NCBI RefSeq assembly: GCF_002699205.1
Contig: NZ_PABT01000032.1
Span: forward strand, 1-64,000
DNA length: 64,000 nt
From: Allomuricauda sp.
GTDB lineage: Bacteria > Bacteroidota > Bacteroidia > Flavobacteriales > Flavobacteriaceae
Direction: 5' to 3'
Shown here piece after piece: positions 51,200 to 60,554 of this stretch. Under the pieces are notes generated by a model. It worked only from the letters and a program-made list of their open reading frames with translations. It did no database searches and was not told the origin of the DNA. Positions within the stretch are counted from its first letter, which is position 1. Every line of letters starts with the position of its first letter. The position numbers were made by a program, and so were the translations under genes.

Positions 51200-52744
51200 T
51201 TATTTTGGGTCCAAAACTACAAAAGGAACAATCATTTCTTCCAAAGAAACACCTCCATGTTGATACGTGTTCCTATAATAACTTACATAATGGTTGTAGT
51301 TGTTGGGGTAGGCGAAAAAGAGGTCGTTCTTCGCAAAAATATAACTACTGCTCAAATTAATGTTAGGCAAATGGATCTCCTGTGGGTTTTTGGTCGCCAG
51401 CACATCTTTATCCTGATATGTGAGGCTCCTGCCCGTTTTGTAACGCAAATTCAAACTGGTTTCCCTGTCTCCGATCACTTTGGAGGGTTGTTTCACATTG
51501 ATGGTGCCATGGTCGGTGGTCAAAATCAATTTCATTCCCAAATCTTGCGCTTGCTGGATAATTTCCAGCAACGGTGAGTTTTTGAACCAACTTAACGTGA
51601 GGGAACGATATGCTTTATCGTTGGAAGCAAGTTCCTTCACCACCTCCATTTCGGTTTTGGAATGGGACAGCATATCCACAAAGTTGTAGACAACAACGGT
51701 TAAATCGTTGTCTTTTTGTGATTTAAAATTCTGGACGAGTTGTTTTCCCTGCCTAAGATTGCTTATTTTATGGTATTCCCAATTTAGATCCGTTCCCAAT
51801 CTTTTGAGTTGTTCTCCCAAAAATTCCGATTCGAACAGGTTTTTCCCGCCCTCATCCGTGTCATTTTTCCACCAATCCGGGTAACGCTTTTCCATTTCAG
51901 AAGGCATAAGTCCCGAAAAAATTGCATTTCGCGCATATTGTGTTGCTGTCGGAAGGATGCTGAAATAGGCGCATTCTTGTTTCTTTTTATAGTGGACCGA
52001 TAAGGTTTTTTCAAATGCCAACCATTGGTCATACCGTAAGTTGTCGATAACCACCATAAGCGTTTTGTTGCCTTCCAACTCAGGTTGGACCTTGGCTTTG
52101 AATAAGGTATGGGACATCACAGGGGCATCGCCCCCTTGGAACCATTCCTTATAGTTTTTGTCCACAAATTTTCCAAACTGGGAGTTGGCCTCTACTTTTT
52201 GGGACTCCAATATCTCGAACATTCCAGAGTCTTCGATTTGTTCCAGTTCCAGCTCCCAATAAATCAATTTTTTGTATAGCTCCACCCACTCTTCATAACT
52301 GTTTACCATGGAAAGGTCCATGGCAATCTTTCTAAATTCTTGTTGGTAATTGGCCGTGGTTTTCTCCGAGACCAAGCGGGAATTGTCCAAACTCTTTTTT
52401 AAGGACAAAAGAATCTGGTTGGGATTTACGGGTTTTATAAGGTAGTCGGCAATTTTGGAGCCTATCGCCTCGTCCATTATGTATTCCTCTTCGCTTTTGG
52501 TGATCATCACCACGGGAATGGAACCATCGTATTTTTTTATTTCAGTAAGTGTTTCCAACCCAGAAAGGCCCGGCATATTTTCATCTAGGAAAACGATATC
52601 AAAAAAGGTTTCCTTGATTTCTTCAATGGCATCCTGGCCACTCCGGCTCGTAACCACATTGTACCCTTTGCTCTCTAGAAATAATATGTGTGGTTTTAAA
52701 AGGTCTATTTCATCATCGACCCATAGAATTGTTATCTTGTTCAT
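51200..52744 (-). CDS. porX: PorX: response regulator with PglZ domain, type IX secretion
   Basis: PorX is a two-component response regulator that, with the kinase PorY and a sigma factor, controls and helps assemble the type IX secretion system. The 514-residue protein starts MNKITILWVDDEIDLLKPH; its receiver domain (1-120) has the phospho-Asp in DIVFLDENMPGLSG and Lys in YLIKPVNP. After a helical linker it carries an alkaline-phosphatase-like PglZ domain with the nucleophile Thr/metal region VVIDNLRYDQW...PTATQYARNA and LTTDHGTINV. The start is ATG 52744, dropping a 23-residue extension in the ORF track that overlaps the divergent promoter. Followed by tsaE. Confidence 0.94.
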   Translation of the reverse strand: MNKITILWVDDEIDLLKPHILFLESKGYNVVTSRSGQDAIEEIKETFFDIVFLDENMPGLSGLETLTEIKKYDGSIPVVMITKSEEEYIMDEAIGSKIADYLIKPVNPNQILLSLKKSLDNSRLVSEKTTANYQQEFRKIAMDLSMVNSYEEWVELYKKLIYWELELEQIEDSGMFEILESQKVEANSQFGKFVDKNYKEWFQGGDAPVMSHTLFKAKVQPELEGNKTLMVVIDNLRYDQWLAFEKTLSVHYKKKQECAYFSILPTATQYARNAIFSGLMPSEMEKRYPDWWKNDTDEGGKNLFESEFLGEQLKRLGTDLNWEYHKISNLRQGKQLVQNFKSQKDNDLTVVVYNFVDMLSHSKTEMEVVKELASNDKAYRSLTLSWFKNSPLLEIIQQAQDLGMKLILTTDHGTINVKQPSKVIGDRETSLNLRYKTGRSLTYQDKDVLATKNPQEIHLPNINLSSSYIFAKNDLFFAYPNNYNHYVSYYRNTYQHGGVSLEEMIVPFVVLDPK

Positions 52745-52760
52745 ATAGTAGTTATCTTTG
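52729..52760 (+). promoter_or_regulatory. Promoter of the HD phosphohydrolase gene, overlapping the porX 5' end
   Basis: TTG at 52729-52731, 21 bases, then TATCTTTG at 52753-52760. The -33 element lies inside the first codons of porX. The TTG start used by the ORF track (52758) falls in the -7 box, so translation must begin later. Confidence 0.6.
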
Positions 52761-52781
52761 TGGGAATTAAAACAAAAAACT

Positions 52782-54005
52782 TTGGTAAAAACCAATAAGC
52801 TTAATGTTTTCAACGACCCAATTTACGGTTTTATTGGAACTCCCAATGAACTAATTTTTAGCCTGATCTCACATCCCTACTTTCAAAGGCTCAGAAGAAT
52901 ATCCCAAATGGGACTTTCATATTTAGTGTACCCGGGGGCACATCACACAAGGTTTCACCATGCCCTTGGAAGTATGCATTTGATGACCAAGGCCATCCAA
53001 GTATTAAAATTAAAAAATGTGGAAATTACAGAGGAAGAGGAGAACGGATTGTTATGTGCCATTCTGCTCCACGATATTGGTCACGGACCATTTTCCCATG
53101 CGTTGGAAGGTTTTGTCGCCAAAGAAATAAGCCACGAACAGATCTCATTACGGTTTATGATGGAGCTGAACAAAGAGTTTAACGGACAATTGGACACCGC
53201 CATCGCCATTTTTCAAAAGGATTATCCAAAACCGTTCTTGAACCAATTGGTGTCCAGTCAATTGGATATGGATCGATTGGATTACCTGAAAAGGGACAGC
53301 TTTTATTCTGGTGTCACGGAAGGGAACATCAATTCAGAGCGTCTCATCTCCATGTTGAATGTGGTGGATGGTAATCTGGTGGTGGAGGAAAAGGCATTCT
53401 ACGCTGTGGAAAAGTTTCTGATGGCCCGCAGGTTTATGTATTGGCAGGTATATCTGCACAAAACAGGATTGGTGGCAGAACAATTATTGGTTCGGATAAT
53501 GCAGCGTGCAAGATTGCTTTTGAGCCAAGGCGAAGTACTTTCGGGGAGCCGGCCTTTATTGTTTTTTCTGAACAACAATGAAAAATTATCGTTCGATTCA
53601 GAAGTGTTGGCAACATTTGCCGAACTCGATGACATTGATGTTCTTGGCGCCCTAAAAAGTTGGCAATCCCATAACGACTTTGTACTTTCTACACTATGCA
53701 AGATGCTACTTGATAGAAAACTGTTACATGTTAAAGTGCGAAAACGCCCCATGTCTCCAAAAAGAATGAAAGAGAAATTGGACTGGATCATAGAAAAATA
53801 TAAACTTACAGAGGACGAAGCCTCCAACTTTGTATTCCAAGGAGAAATATCCAACAAGGCCTACAGCAAGGATGAAGCCATTCAAATTTTAAAAAAGAAC
53901 GGGAAAATTTCAGATGTATTAAAGGAATCAGACCAGCTCAGCCTAAAAGCATTGGCCAAAACCGTTACCAAATATTACTCTTGTTATCCAAAGAAGGCCG
54001 TTTAA
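52782..54005 (+). CDS. HD-domain phosphohydrolase, dNTPase-like
   Basis: The 407-residue metal-dependent phosphohydrolase is related to bacterial dNTP triphosphohydrolases (YwfO/SAMHD1-like). It has the characteristic opening [34 protein letters not shown], then the HD metal site [28 protein letters not shown] and [12 protein letters not shown]. The likely start is the TTG at 52782 ([12 protein letters not shown]), because no ATG is in frame and the earlier TTG lies in the promoter. Substrate specificity (dNTP or other) is not determinable. Divergent from porX. Confidence 0.9.
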   Translation: MVKTNKLNVFNDPIYGFIGTPNELIFSLISHPYFQRLRRISQMGLSYLVYPGAHHTRFHHALGSMHLMTKAIQVLKLKNVEITEEEENGLLCAILLHDIGHGPFSHALEGFVAKEISHEQISLRFMMELNKEFNGQLDTAIAIFQKDYPKPFLNQLVSSQLDMDRLDYLKRDSFYSGVTEGNINSERLISMLNVVDGNLVVEEKAFYAVEKFLMARRFMYWQVYLHKTGLVAEQLLVRIMQRARLLLSQGEVLSGSRPLLFFLNNNEKLSFDSEVLATFAELDDIDVLGALKSWQSHNDFVLSTLCKMLLDRKLLHVKVRKRPMSPKRMKEKLDWIIEKYKLTEDEASNFVFQGEISNKAYSKDEAIQILKKNGKISDVLKESDQLSLKALAKTVTKYYSCYPKKAV

Positions 54006-54015
54006 CAAATTTTGT

Positions 54016-54023
54016 TACTTTTG
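54016..54023 (+). promoter_or_regulatory. Bacteroidota -7 box for the lipid A operon
   Basis: TACTTTTG ends five bases before the lpxD ATG at 54029, implying a leaderless or near-leaderless transcript. A good -33 was not found. Confidence 0.5.
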
Positions 54024-54028
54024 CACCA

Positions 54029-55063
54029 ATGAAATTTACAGCTACCCAAATTGCCGGAATCTTAGAAGGGGAAGTTGAGGGGAATCCTCAAATTGCTGTC
54101 CATAAATTGTCTAAGATCGAGGAAGGTGAAAAAGGGTCGTTGACCTTTCTCGCCAACCCAAAATATACATCATACATTTATTCCACAAAGGCATCCATCA
54201 CCATAGTGAACAGGGATTTTGTTCCAGAACAATCCATATCCACTACCTTAATAAAGGTAGATGATGCGTACAAATCCTTTTCCAAATTGCTGGAATACTA
54301 TAATCAGGTGAAAAACAACAAAGTAGGAGTTGAAAAGCCCAGTTATATTTCTGATAGCGCAACGTATGGAGAAGATTTTTACCTTGGTGCCTTTGCCTAT
54401 CTGGGAAACAATGTGACCATAGGAAACAATGTTAAAGTATACCCCAATGCCTATATCGGCGATAATGTGACCATTGGAAACAATGTGATTATATTTGCCG
54501 GGGCCAAGATTTTCTCCGAAACTGTAATTGGCAATAATTGTGTGATCCATGGAGGGGCCATTATTGGGGCGGACGGATTTGGATTTACCCCAAACTCAAA
54601 CGGAGAATACAGCAAAGTGCCCCAGACAGGGAATGTGATCATAGAGGACAATGTGGACATTGGGGCCGGTACCACCATTGATCGTGCTACTTTAGGCTCC
54701 ACCATATTAAGAAAAGGTGTAAAATTGGACAACCAAATCCAGATTGCACACAATGTAGAAATTGGCGAACATACGGCGATTGCCGCGCAAACTGGGGTTG
54801 CCGGTTCCACTAAAATCGGAAAAAACTGTTTGATCGGTGGTCAAGTGGGCATTGTTGGGCATATTACCATAGGTGATAGGGTCCGTGTCCAGGCCCAATC
54901 GGGTATCGGCAGAAATGTGAAAGATGATGAAGTACTCCAAGGGTCACCAGCGTTGAACTATGGGGACTTCAACAAATCATATGTACACTTTAAGAATTTG
55001 CCGAAATTGGCAAATCAAATCTCCAACATAGAAAAAAAAGTTGAAGGTGAGCAAAACAAGTAA
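54029..55063 (+). CDS. lpxD: UDP-3-O-acylglucosamine N-acyltransferase (first copy)
   Basis: LpxD adds the second (N-linked) hydroxyacyl chain to UDP-glucosamine in lipid A synthesis, using acyl-ACP. The 344-residue protein starts [14 protein letters not shown] with the N-terminal uridine-binding domain. A left-handed beta-helix of hexapeptide repeats ([18 protein letters not shown] and on) follows. The catalytic His is in [14 protein letters not shown], and the acyl-pocket segment [11 protein letters not shown] is the standard form. The start is ATG 54029, directly after the promoter; the ORF-track start adds 16 residues from inside the preceding gene. It overlaps the next gene by 17 bases. 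Confidence 0.95.
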   Translation: MKFTATQIAGILEGEVEGNPQIAVHKLSKIEEGEKGSLTFLANPKYTSYIYSTKASITIVNRDFVPEQSISTTLIKVDDAYKSFSKLLEYYNQVKNNKVGVEKPSYISDSATYGEDFYLGAFAYLGNNVTIGNNVKVYPNAYIGDNVTIGNNVIIFAGAKIFSETVIGNNCVIHGGAIIGADGFGFTPNSNGEYSKVPQTGNVIIEDNVDIGAGTTIDRATLGSTILRKGVKLDNQIQIAHNVEIGEHTAIAAQTGVAGSTKIGKNCLIGGQVGIVGHITIGDRVRVQAQSGIGRNVKDDEVLQGSPALNYGDFNKSYVHFKNLPKLANQISNIEKKVEGEQNK

Positions 55064-56459
55064 TAAGCAACGTACCATAGCAAAAAAGGTGACACTGCAA
55101 GGCGTAGGGTTGCATACGGGAGAAAATGTCACCATGAGCTTTCTTCCAGCAAACGAAAATCACGGTTTTGCGTTTAAAAGAATTGATTTGGAAGGCGAGC
55201 CCATCATTGAGGCAGATGCCAATTACGTGGTAAACACTCAACGGGGCACCAACTTGGAAAAGAACGGTGTGAAAATTCATACCTCGGAACATGTGCTTGC
55301 CGCCTTGGTGGGATTGGATATAGACAACGTCCTTATTGAGCTGAATGCACCGGAACCTCCCATAATGGACGGTTCTTCCAAATTTTTTGTGGAAGCATTG
55401 GAGGAAGCTGGTATTGTGGAGCAAGAGCAAGAACGTGAGGAATATGTGGTAAAGGATGTTATATCATATAGGGATGAAACCACAGGAAGTGAAATCACCG
55501 TAATTCCTGCGGACGAATACCAGGTGACCACTATGGTGGATTTCGGAACCAAAGTGTTGGGCACACAAAATGCCACTTTGGAGAAAATGTCCGATTTTAA
55601 AGAACAAATAGCCGATTCCCGTACGTTCAGTTTTCTTCATGAGCTCGAAATGTTATTGGAACATGGTTTGATAAAAGGGGGAGACCTGAACAATGCCATT
55701 GTTTACGTGGACAAGGAAATTTCGGGGTCCACAATGAAAAAATTGGAAAAGGCCTTCAACAAGGAAAAACTTTCCGTCAAGCCAAATGGTATTTTGGACA
55801 ATCTTACATTGCATCATCCCAATGAAGCCGCACGGCACAAACTATTGGATGTAATTGGGGATTTGGCCTTGGTAGGAACACGAATCAGGGGAAAGGTCAT
55901 TGCAAATAAACCAGGTCATTTTGTAAATACCCAATTTGCAAAAAAACTGTCTAAAATCATCAAAATCGAAAAGCGAAACAAAGTTCCCAGCTATGATTTG
56001 AACAAAGAGCCTTTAATGGATGTCAATGAAATCATGGCCAGGTTGCCCCACCGCCCACCATTTTTATTGGTGGATAAAATTTTGGAACTCTCTGATACCC
56101 ACGTAGTAGGGGTCAAAAATGTGACCATGAACGAGCCGTTCTTTGTAGGGCATTTTCCCGGTGCACCGGTAATGCCCGGTGTGCTACAAGTAGAAGCAAT
56201 GGCACAAACAGGTGGAATACTTGTGCTGAGCACCGTTCCGGATCCAGAGAACTATCTTACTTTCTTCATGAAGATTGATAAAGTAAAGTTCAAACAACAG
56301 GTTGTCCCCGGGGATACCTTGATATTTAAGTGTGATTTGATTTCCCCCATCCGAAGAGGAATATGCCATATGCAAGCCTATGCATACGCCAATGGAAAAT
56401 TGGTGTCCGAAGCCGAATTGATGGCGCAGATCGTAAAAACAAAAAATAAAGAATCGTAG
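55047..56459 (+). CDS. lpxC/fabZ: Bifunctional UDP-3-O-acyl-N-acetylglucosamine deacetylase / 3-hydroxyacyl-ACP dehydratase
   Basis: This is a natural fusion typical of Bacteroidota. The LpxC part (about residues 5-305) removes the acetyl group, the committed step of lipid A synthesis. Its zinc ligands are in [11 protein letters not shown] and [18 protein letters not shown]. The FabZ part (about 325-470) dehydrates hydroxyacyl-ACP in fatty acid synthesis, with [13 protein letters not shown] and [21 protein letters not shown]. The fusion ties lipid A and phospholipid supply together. No ATG is available; GTG 55047, overlapping lpxD by 17 bases, is the likely start (470 residues). Confidence 0.96.
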   Translation: MSKTSNKQRTIAKKVTLQGVGLHTGENVTMSFLPANENHGFAFKRIDLEGEPIIEADANYVVNTQRGTNLEKNGVKIHTSEHVLAALVGLDIDNVLIELNAPEPPIMDGSSKFFVEALEEAGIVEQEQEREEYVVKDVISYRDETTGSEITVIPADEYQVTTMVDFGTKVLGTQNATLEKMSDFKEQIADSRTFSFLHELEMLLEHGLIKGGDLNNAIVYVDKEISGSTMKKLEKAFNKEKLSVKPNGILDNLTLHHPNEAARHKLLDVIGDLALVGTRIRGKVIANKPGHFVNTQFAKKLSKIIKIEKRNKVPSYDLNKEPLMDVNEIMARLPHRPPFLLVDKILELSDTHVVGVKNVTMNEPFFVGHFPGAPVMPGVLQVEAMAQTGGILVLSTVPDPENYLTFFMKIDKVKFKQQVVPGDTLIFKCDLISPIRRGICHMQAYAYANGKLVSEAELMAQIVKTKNKES

Positions 56460-57245
56460 ATGAACCAACCGCTAGCATATGTTCACCCAGGGGCCAAAAT
56501 TGCCAAAAATGTGGTAATAGAGCCCTTTACCACCATACATAACAATGTAACCATAGGTGAGGGGACGTGGATTGGTTCCAACGTCACCATAATGGAAGGT
56601 GCCAGAATCGGAAAGAATTGCAACATATTTCCCGGTGCTGTAATTTCAGCAATGCCACAGGATTTAAAGTATCAAGGAGAGGACACCACTGTAATTATTG
56701 GCGACAATACCACTATAAGGGAATGTGCCACCATCAATAAAGGAACTTCCGACCGGATGAAAACCGTTATTGGCAAGAATTGCTTGATCATGGCCTATTG
56801 TCACATAGCACACGATTGCTTGGTAGGTGACGGGTGCATCTTCAGCAATAATTCAACATTGGCGGGGCATGTCACCATCGGACAGAATGTTGTGTTGGCC
56901 GGAATGGTTGCCGTACACCAGTTTGTATCTATAGGAAACCACGCATTTGTAACAGGTGGTTCGTTGGTAAGAAAAGATGTTCCTCCCTACGTGAAGGCAG
57001 CGAGGGAACCCCTTTCTTATGTAGGTATAAATTCAATTGGATTGCGCAGAAGGGGGTTTGATTCCGATAAGATCAGGGAAATCCAAAACATCTACCGAAT
57101 ACTGTATCAAAAAAATTATAACAATTCACAGGCGGCGTCCATTATCGAAGCTGAAATGGAGGCTACCCCGGAACGGGATGAGATACTTCAGTTCATCCGG
57201 GATTCGCAAAGGGGAATTATGAAAGGATATTTCAGTTCAAATTAA
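56460..57245 (+). CDS. lpxA: Acyl-ACP--UDP-N-acetylglucosamine O-acyltransferase
   Basis: LpxA catalyses the first acylation of lipid A synthesis. The 261-residue protein is a beta-helix with the N-terminal AYVHPGAKIAKNVVIEPFTTI, the catalytic His in MAYCHIAHDCLVG (about 122), and the HQFVSIGNHAFVTGGS and GINSIGLRRRGF segments that lead to the helical C-terminal domain. Its ATG directly follows the lpxC/fabZ stop, so translation is coupled. Confidence 0.97.
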   Translation: MNQPLAYVHPGAKIAKNVVIEPFTTIHNNVTIGEGTWIGSNVTIMEGARIGKNCNIFPGAVISAMPQDLKYQGEDTTVIIGDNTTIRECATINKGTSDRMKTVIGKNCLIMAYCHIAHDCLVGDGCIFSNNSTLAGHVTIGQNVVLAGMVAVHQFVSIGNHAFVTGGSLVRKDVPPYVKAAREPLSYVGINSIGLRRRGFDSDKIREIQNIYRILYQKNYNNSQAASIIEAEMEATPERDEILQFIRDSQRGIMKGYFSSN

Positions 57246-57249
57246 ATAT

Positions 57250-57816
57250 ATGGCAAGTACTTCAGATATAAGAAAGGGGTTGTGCATCAAGTACAACAAC
57301 GATATCTACAAAATTGTAGAGTTTCTTCATGTAAAACCTGGTAAAGGGCCAGCTTTTGTCCGTACCAAATTAAAAAGCGTCACTACGGGAAAGGTAGTGG
57401 ACAATACATTTTCTGCGGGACACAAGATCGATGACGTTCGAGTGGAGACACGTTCCTATCAATTTTTGTACAATGAAGGGGATACGTATCATTTTATGAA
57501 TACGGACGATTATACCCAGATTGCTTTGCAAAAAGATGCTTTGGATGCTTCCGACCTGTTGAAAGAGGGTGAAGTGGTGACCATAATTTTCAATGCAGAG
57601 GACAACATGCCGCTTTCCGTTGAAATGCCAGCAAGTGTTATCTTGGAAGTTACGCACACAGAACCTGGTGTCAAGGGGAATACGGCCACAAACGCCACAA
57701 AACCCGCAACTGTGGAAACCGGTGCTACCATAAACGTACCGCTTTTTATAAATGAAGGTGACAAAATTAAGGTTGACACCGAAAAAGCGGCCTATTTGGA
57801 ACGCGCCAAAGAATAG
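57250..57816 (+). CDS. efp: Elongation factor P
   Basis: EF-P relieves ribosomes stalled on polyproline. The 188 residues form three beta-barrel domains. The tip of domain I is KPGKGPAFVRTKLKS, with the conserved Lys at about 34 that carries lysinylation or another modification in many bacteria. Domains II-III include the YQFLYNEGDTYHFMNTDDY and ETGATINVPLFINEGDKIKVDT motifs. Found four bases after lpxA, within the lipid A operon; this position is common in Bacteroidota as far as I recall. Confidence 0.97.
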   Translation: MASTSDIRKGLCIKYNNDIYKIVEFLHVKPGKGPAFVRTKLKSVTTGKVVDNTFSAGHKIDDVRVETRSYQFLYNEGDTYHFMNTDDYTQIALQKDALDASDLLKEGEVVTIIFNAEDNMPLSVEMPASVILEVTHTEPGVKGNTATNATKPATVETGATINVPLFINEGDKIKVDTEKAAYLERAKE

Positions 57817-57821
57817 CTCGG

Positions 57822-58757
57822 ATGAAATTCCCAAAAACCTATACCTTAAAGGAGATATCGGAGATCATTGGTGCCGATTTCATTGGAAACCATGATTTTC
57901 CAGTTTTGGGTATGAATGAAATCCACGTGGTGGAAGAAGGTGATATTGTTTTTGTGGACCACCCCAAATACTACGACAAGGCCCTTCAGTCCAGAGCGAC
58001 CATAATACTCATCAACAAGGAAGTGGACTGTCCGGAAGGCAAAGCATTGCTGGTCTCCGATGACCCATTCAGGGATTTCAATAAATTGACCAAACATTTT
58101 AAGCCGTTTGAAAGTGCCGGTTCCTCCATTTCCGAATCAGCGATGATAGGGGAGGGAACTGTTATTCAGCCAAATACCTTTATTGGCAATAATGTGAAAA
58201 TTGGTAAGAATTGTATCATTCATCCCAATGTAACTATTTATGACGGATGTATTATTGGAGACAATGTGACCATACATGCAGGTACCGTTTTGGGCGCCGA
58301 TGCTTTTTATTATAAAAACAGACCTGAAGGTTTTGACAAACTGCTTTCCGGAGGAAATGTGGTGATTGAAAACAATGTGGACATTGGGGCATCATGTACC
58401 ATTGATCGCGGAGTATCCGGCTCCACCATCATCAAGGAAGGGTCAAAACTGGATAATCAAATTCAAATTGGCCATGACACGGTCATCGGAAAAAAATGTT
58501 TGATTGCATCCCATGTAGGCATTGCCGGTTGCGTTGTTTTGGAGGACGAAGTCACGCTCTGGGGACAGGTCGGGATCACGAGTGGCGCCACAATTGGTAA
58601 AAAAGCTGTGGTTTTGGCCCAATCCGGCATATCTAAATCACTGGAAGGTGGAAAAACCTATTTTGGGTCCCCTGCGGAGGAAGCAAGGGAAAAACTCAAA
58701 CAAATCGCATCCGTTAAAGAGATTCCAGGAATCTTGAAAAAACTGAAAAAGATTTAA
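57822..58757 (+). CDS. LpxD-like UDP-3-O-acylglucosamine N-acyltransferase (second copy)
   Basis: This 311-residue paralogue of lpxD shares the N-terminal domain, the hexapeptide beta-helix (NNVKIGKNCIIHPNVTIYDG) and the catalytic His region LDNQIQIGHDTVIG. The acyl-pocket segment differs: GADAFYYKNRPEGFDKL replaces GADGFGFTP. It may therefore accept another acyl chain or act on another sugar nucleotide. It begins five bases after efp and ends the lipid A operon; sucD then has its own promoter. Two such copies in one operon are known from Bacteroidota by memory, but the second one's reaction is not settled. Confidence 0.85.
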   Translation: MKFPKTYTLKEISEIIGADFIGNHDFPVLGMNEIHVVEEGDIVFVDHPKYYDKALQSRATIILINKEVDCPEGKALLVSDDPFRDFNKLTKHFKPFESAGSSISESAMIGEGTVIQPNTFIGNNVKIGKNCIIHPNVTIYDGCIIGDNVTIHAGTVLGADAFYYKNRPEGFDKLLSGGNVVIENNVDIGASCTIDRGVSGSTIIKEGSKLDNQIQIGHDTVIGKKCLIASHVGIAGCVVLEDEVTLWGQVGITSGATIGKKAVVLAQSGISKSLEGGKTYFGSPAEEAREKLKQIASVKEIPGILKKLKKI

Positions 58758-58788
58758 GAAATCAATAGAAAAAAACTTTAGTAAACCA

Positions 58789-58796
58789 TATTTTTG
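58789..58796 (+). promoter_or_regulatory. Bacteroidota -7 box for sucD
   Basis: TATTTTTG matches TAnnTTTG, 23 bases before the sucD ATG. Confidence 0.55.
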
Positions 58797-58819
58797 TATC
58801 TCTACATTAAGTTAAATAT

Positions 58820-59692
58820 ATGAGCGTCTTAGTAAACAAGGATTCAAACATAATTGTACAAGGATTTACCGGTAGTGAAGGAACCTTCCATGCCGAACAA
58901 ATGATTGAATATGGAACCAACGTTGTTGGTGGTGTGACCCCAGGCAAAGGTGGTCAAGAACATTTGGGCAAACCCGTTTTCAACACAGTGGAAGAAGCCG
59001 TAAAGGAAGTTGGTGCCGACACTACCATTATTTTTGTTCCTCCGGCATTTGCCGCAGATGCCATTATGGAAGCTGCCGATGCAGGAATCAAAGTGATCAT
59101 CACGATTACCGAGGGTATTCCAGTGGCGGATATGGTAAAGGCCTATGACTATATCAAGGACATGGACTGTACATTGATCGGTCCAAACTGTCCAGGTGTA
59201 ATTACTCCCGGTGAAGCCAAAGTGGGCATTATGCCTGGATTTGTCTTCAAAAAAGGAAATGTCGGCATTGTATCCAAGTCAGGTACACTTACCTATGAAG
59301 CTGCCGACCAAGTTGTTCGTCAAGGATTGGGGATCACAACAGCCATAGGAATCGGTGGAGATCCCATAATTGGGACCACAACCAAAGAAGCCGTGGAACT
59401 ATTGATCAACGACCCTGAAACCGAATGTGTTGTCATGATCGGTGAAATCGGTGGTCAATTGGAAGCTGAAGCAGCAAGATGGTATAAAGAGAGCGGCAGT
59501 AAAAAGCCCGTTGTTGGTTTTATCGCCGGTGAAACTGCACCTGCGGGAAGAACTATGGGACACGCTGGAGCCATAGTTGGTGGTAGCGACGATACTGCAC
59601 AGGCCAAGAAAAAAATTATGCGCGATTGTGGTATCCACGTAGTGGATTCACCCGCGGAAATTGGCGCAAAAGTGAAAGAAGTGGTTGGGTAA
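58820..59692 (+). CDS. sucD: Succinyl-CoA synthetase alpha subunit
   Basis: SucD carries the CoA site and phospho-His of succinyl-CoA synthetase in the citric acid cycle. The 290-residue protein has the CoA motif [36 protein letters not shown], and the phospho-His in [14 protein letters not shown] (about 247). The beta-subunit gene sucC is not next to it, which is common in Bacteroidota. It has its own promoter and terminator. Confidence 0.97.
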   Translation: MSVLVNKDSNIIVQGFTGSEGTFHAEQMIEYGTNVVGGVTPGKGGQEHLGKPVFNTVEEAVKEVGADTTIIFVPPAFAADAIMEAADAGIKVIITITEGIPVADMVKAYDYIKDMDCTLIGPNCPGVITPGEAKVGIMPGFVFKKGNVGIVSKSGTLTYEAADQVVRQGLGITTAIGIGGDPIIGTTTKEAVELLINDPETECVVMIGEIGGQLEAEAARWYKESGSKKPVVGFIAGETAPAGRTMGHAGAIVGGSDDTAQAKKKIMRDCGIHVVDSPAEIGAKVKEVVG

Positions 59693-59712
59693 CCAACCGT
59701 TAAAACCATACT

Positions 59713-59740
59713 AAATCCCGTTTTATGCGGGATTTTTTTT
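59713..59740 (+). terminator. Rho-independent terminator after sucD
   Basis: AAATCCCG-ttttatg-CGGGATTT is an 8-bp stem with a run of eight T (59733-59740) overlapping its end. Confidence 0.85.
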
Positions 59741-59762
59741 CGTCTAAACATAAAACAACAAC

Positions 59763-59770
59763 TATATTTG
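59763..59770 (+). promoter_or_regulatory. Bacteroidota -7 box for fabG
   Basis: TATATTTG, an exact consensus match, 29 bases before ATG 59800. It lies inside the longer ORF given in the track, which supports the shorter start. Confidence 0.6.
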
Positions 59771-59799
59771 GTTTAAAACCATTCAAACACAATCATCGT

Positions 59800-60549
59800 A
59801 TGAAACTTTTGGAAGGGAAAAATGTAATCATAACAGGGGCCAGCAGGGGAATCGGCAAAGGAATTGCCAAAGTATTTGCCAAACATGGTGCAAATGTGGC
59901 TTTTACCTATAGTTCCAGTGAAGCCCCGGCGTTGGAGTTGGAAAAAGAATTGACCCAAATGGGTGTTAAGGCAAAAGCCTATAAGAGCAATGCAGCCAGT
60001 TTTGAAGAATCTGAAGCGTTGGTTGCCAAGGTTTTGGAAGATTTTGATGGTAGGATCGATGTGCTCATCAATAACGCGGGTATCACCAAGGACAATTTGT
60101 TGATGCGCATGGGCGAAGACGATTTTGATAAAGTGATCGAGATCAACCTAAAATCGGTTTTCAATATGACCAAAGCGGTACAGCGCACAATGTTGAAGCA
60201 ACGTAAGGGTTCCATTATCAATATGAGTAGCGTTGTAGGCGTCAAAGGTAATGCAGGACAAACCAACTACGCGGCTTCCAAAGCCGGAATGATCGGTTTT
60301 ACAAAATCGGTAGCTTTGGAACTAGGTTCTAGAAACATTCGGTGCAACGCCATTGCGCCAGGGTTTATCGAAACTGAAATGACCGAAAAATTGGATGAAA
60401 AAGTAGTCCAGGGATGGAGGGAAGGTATTCCGTTGAAACGTGGAGGAAAGCCCGAGGATGTCGCGAATGCCTGTGTATTTTTGGCATCTGACCTTTCCGA
60501 TTATGTAACGGGTCAGGTATTGAACGTGGATGGTGGAATGTTAACATAG
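59800..60549 (+). CDS. fabG: 3-oxoacyl-ACP reductase
   Basis: FabG reduces 3-oxoacyl-ACP with NADPH in fatty acid elongation. The 249-residue short-chain dehydrogenase has TGASRGIGKGIA (about 13), NNAG, the catalytic Ser in NMSSVVG, YxxxK in NYAASKAGM (Tyr about 154), and the C-terminal GQVLNVDGG. The ORF-track start adds 25 residues that cover the promoter and terminator, so ATG 59800 is used. The vWA gene follows after five bases. Confidence 0.95.
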   Translation: MKLLEGKNVIITGASRGIGKGIAKVFAKHGANVAFTYSSSEAPALELEKELTQMGVKAKAYKSNAASFEESEALVAKVLEDFDGRIDVLINNAGITKDNLLMRMGEDDFDKVIEINLKSVFNMTKAVQRTMLKQRKGSIINMSSVVGVKGNAGQTNYAASKAGMIGFTKSVALELGSRNIRCNAIAPGFIETEMTEKLDEKVVQGWREGIPLKRGGKPEDVANACVFLASDLSDYVTGQVLNVDGGMLT

Positions 60550-60554
60550 TATGC

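Noticed and set aside
59725-59799. N-terminal extension of FabG in the ORF track
   Set aside because: It spans the sucD terminator and the fabG promoter box and is not SDR-like.
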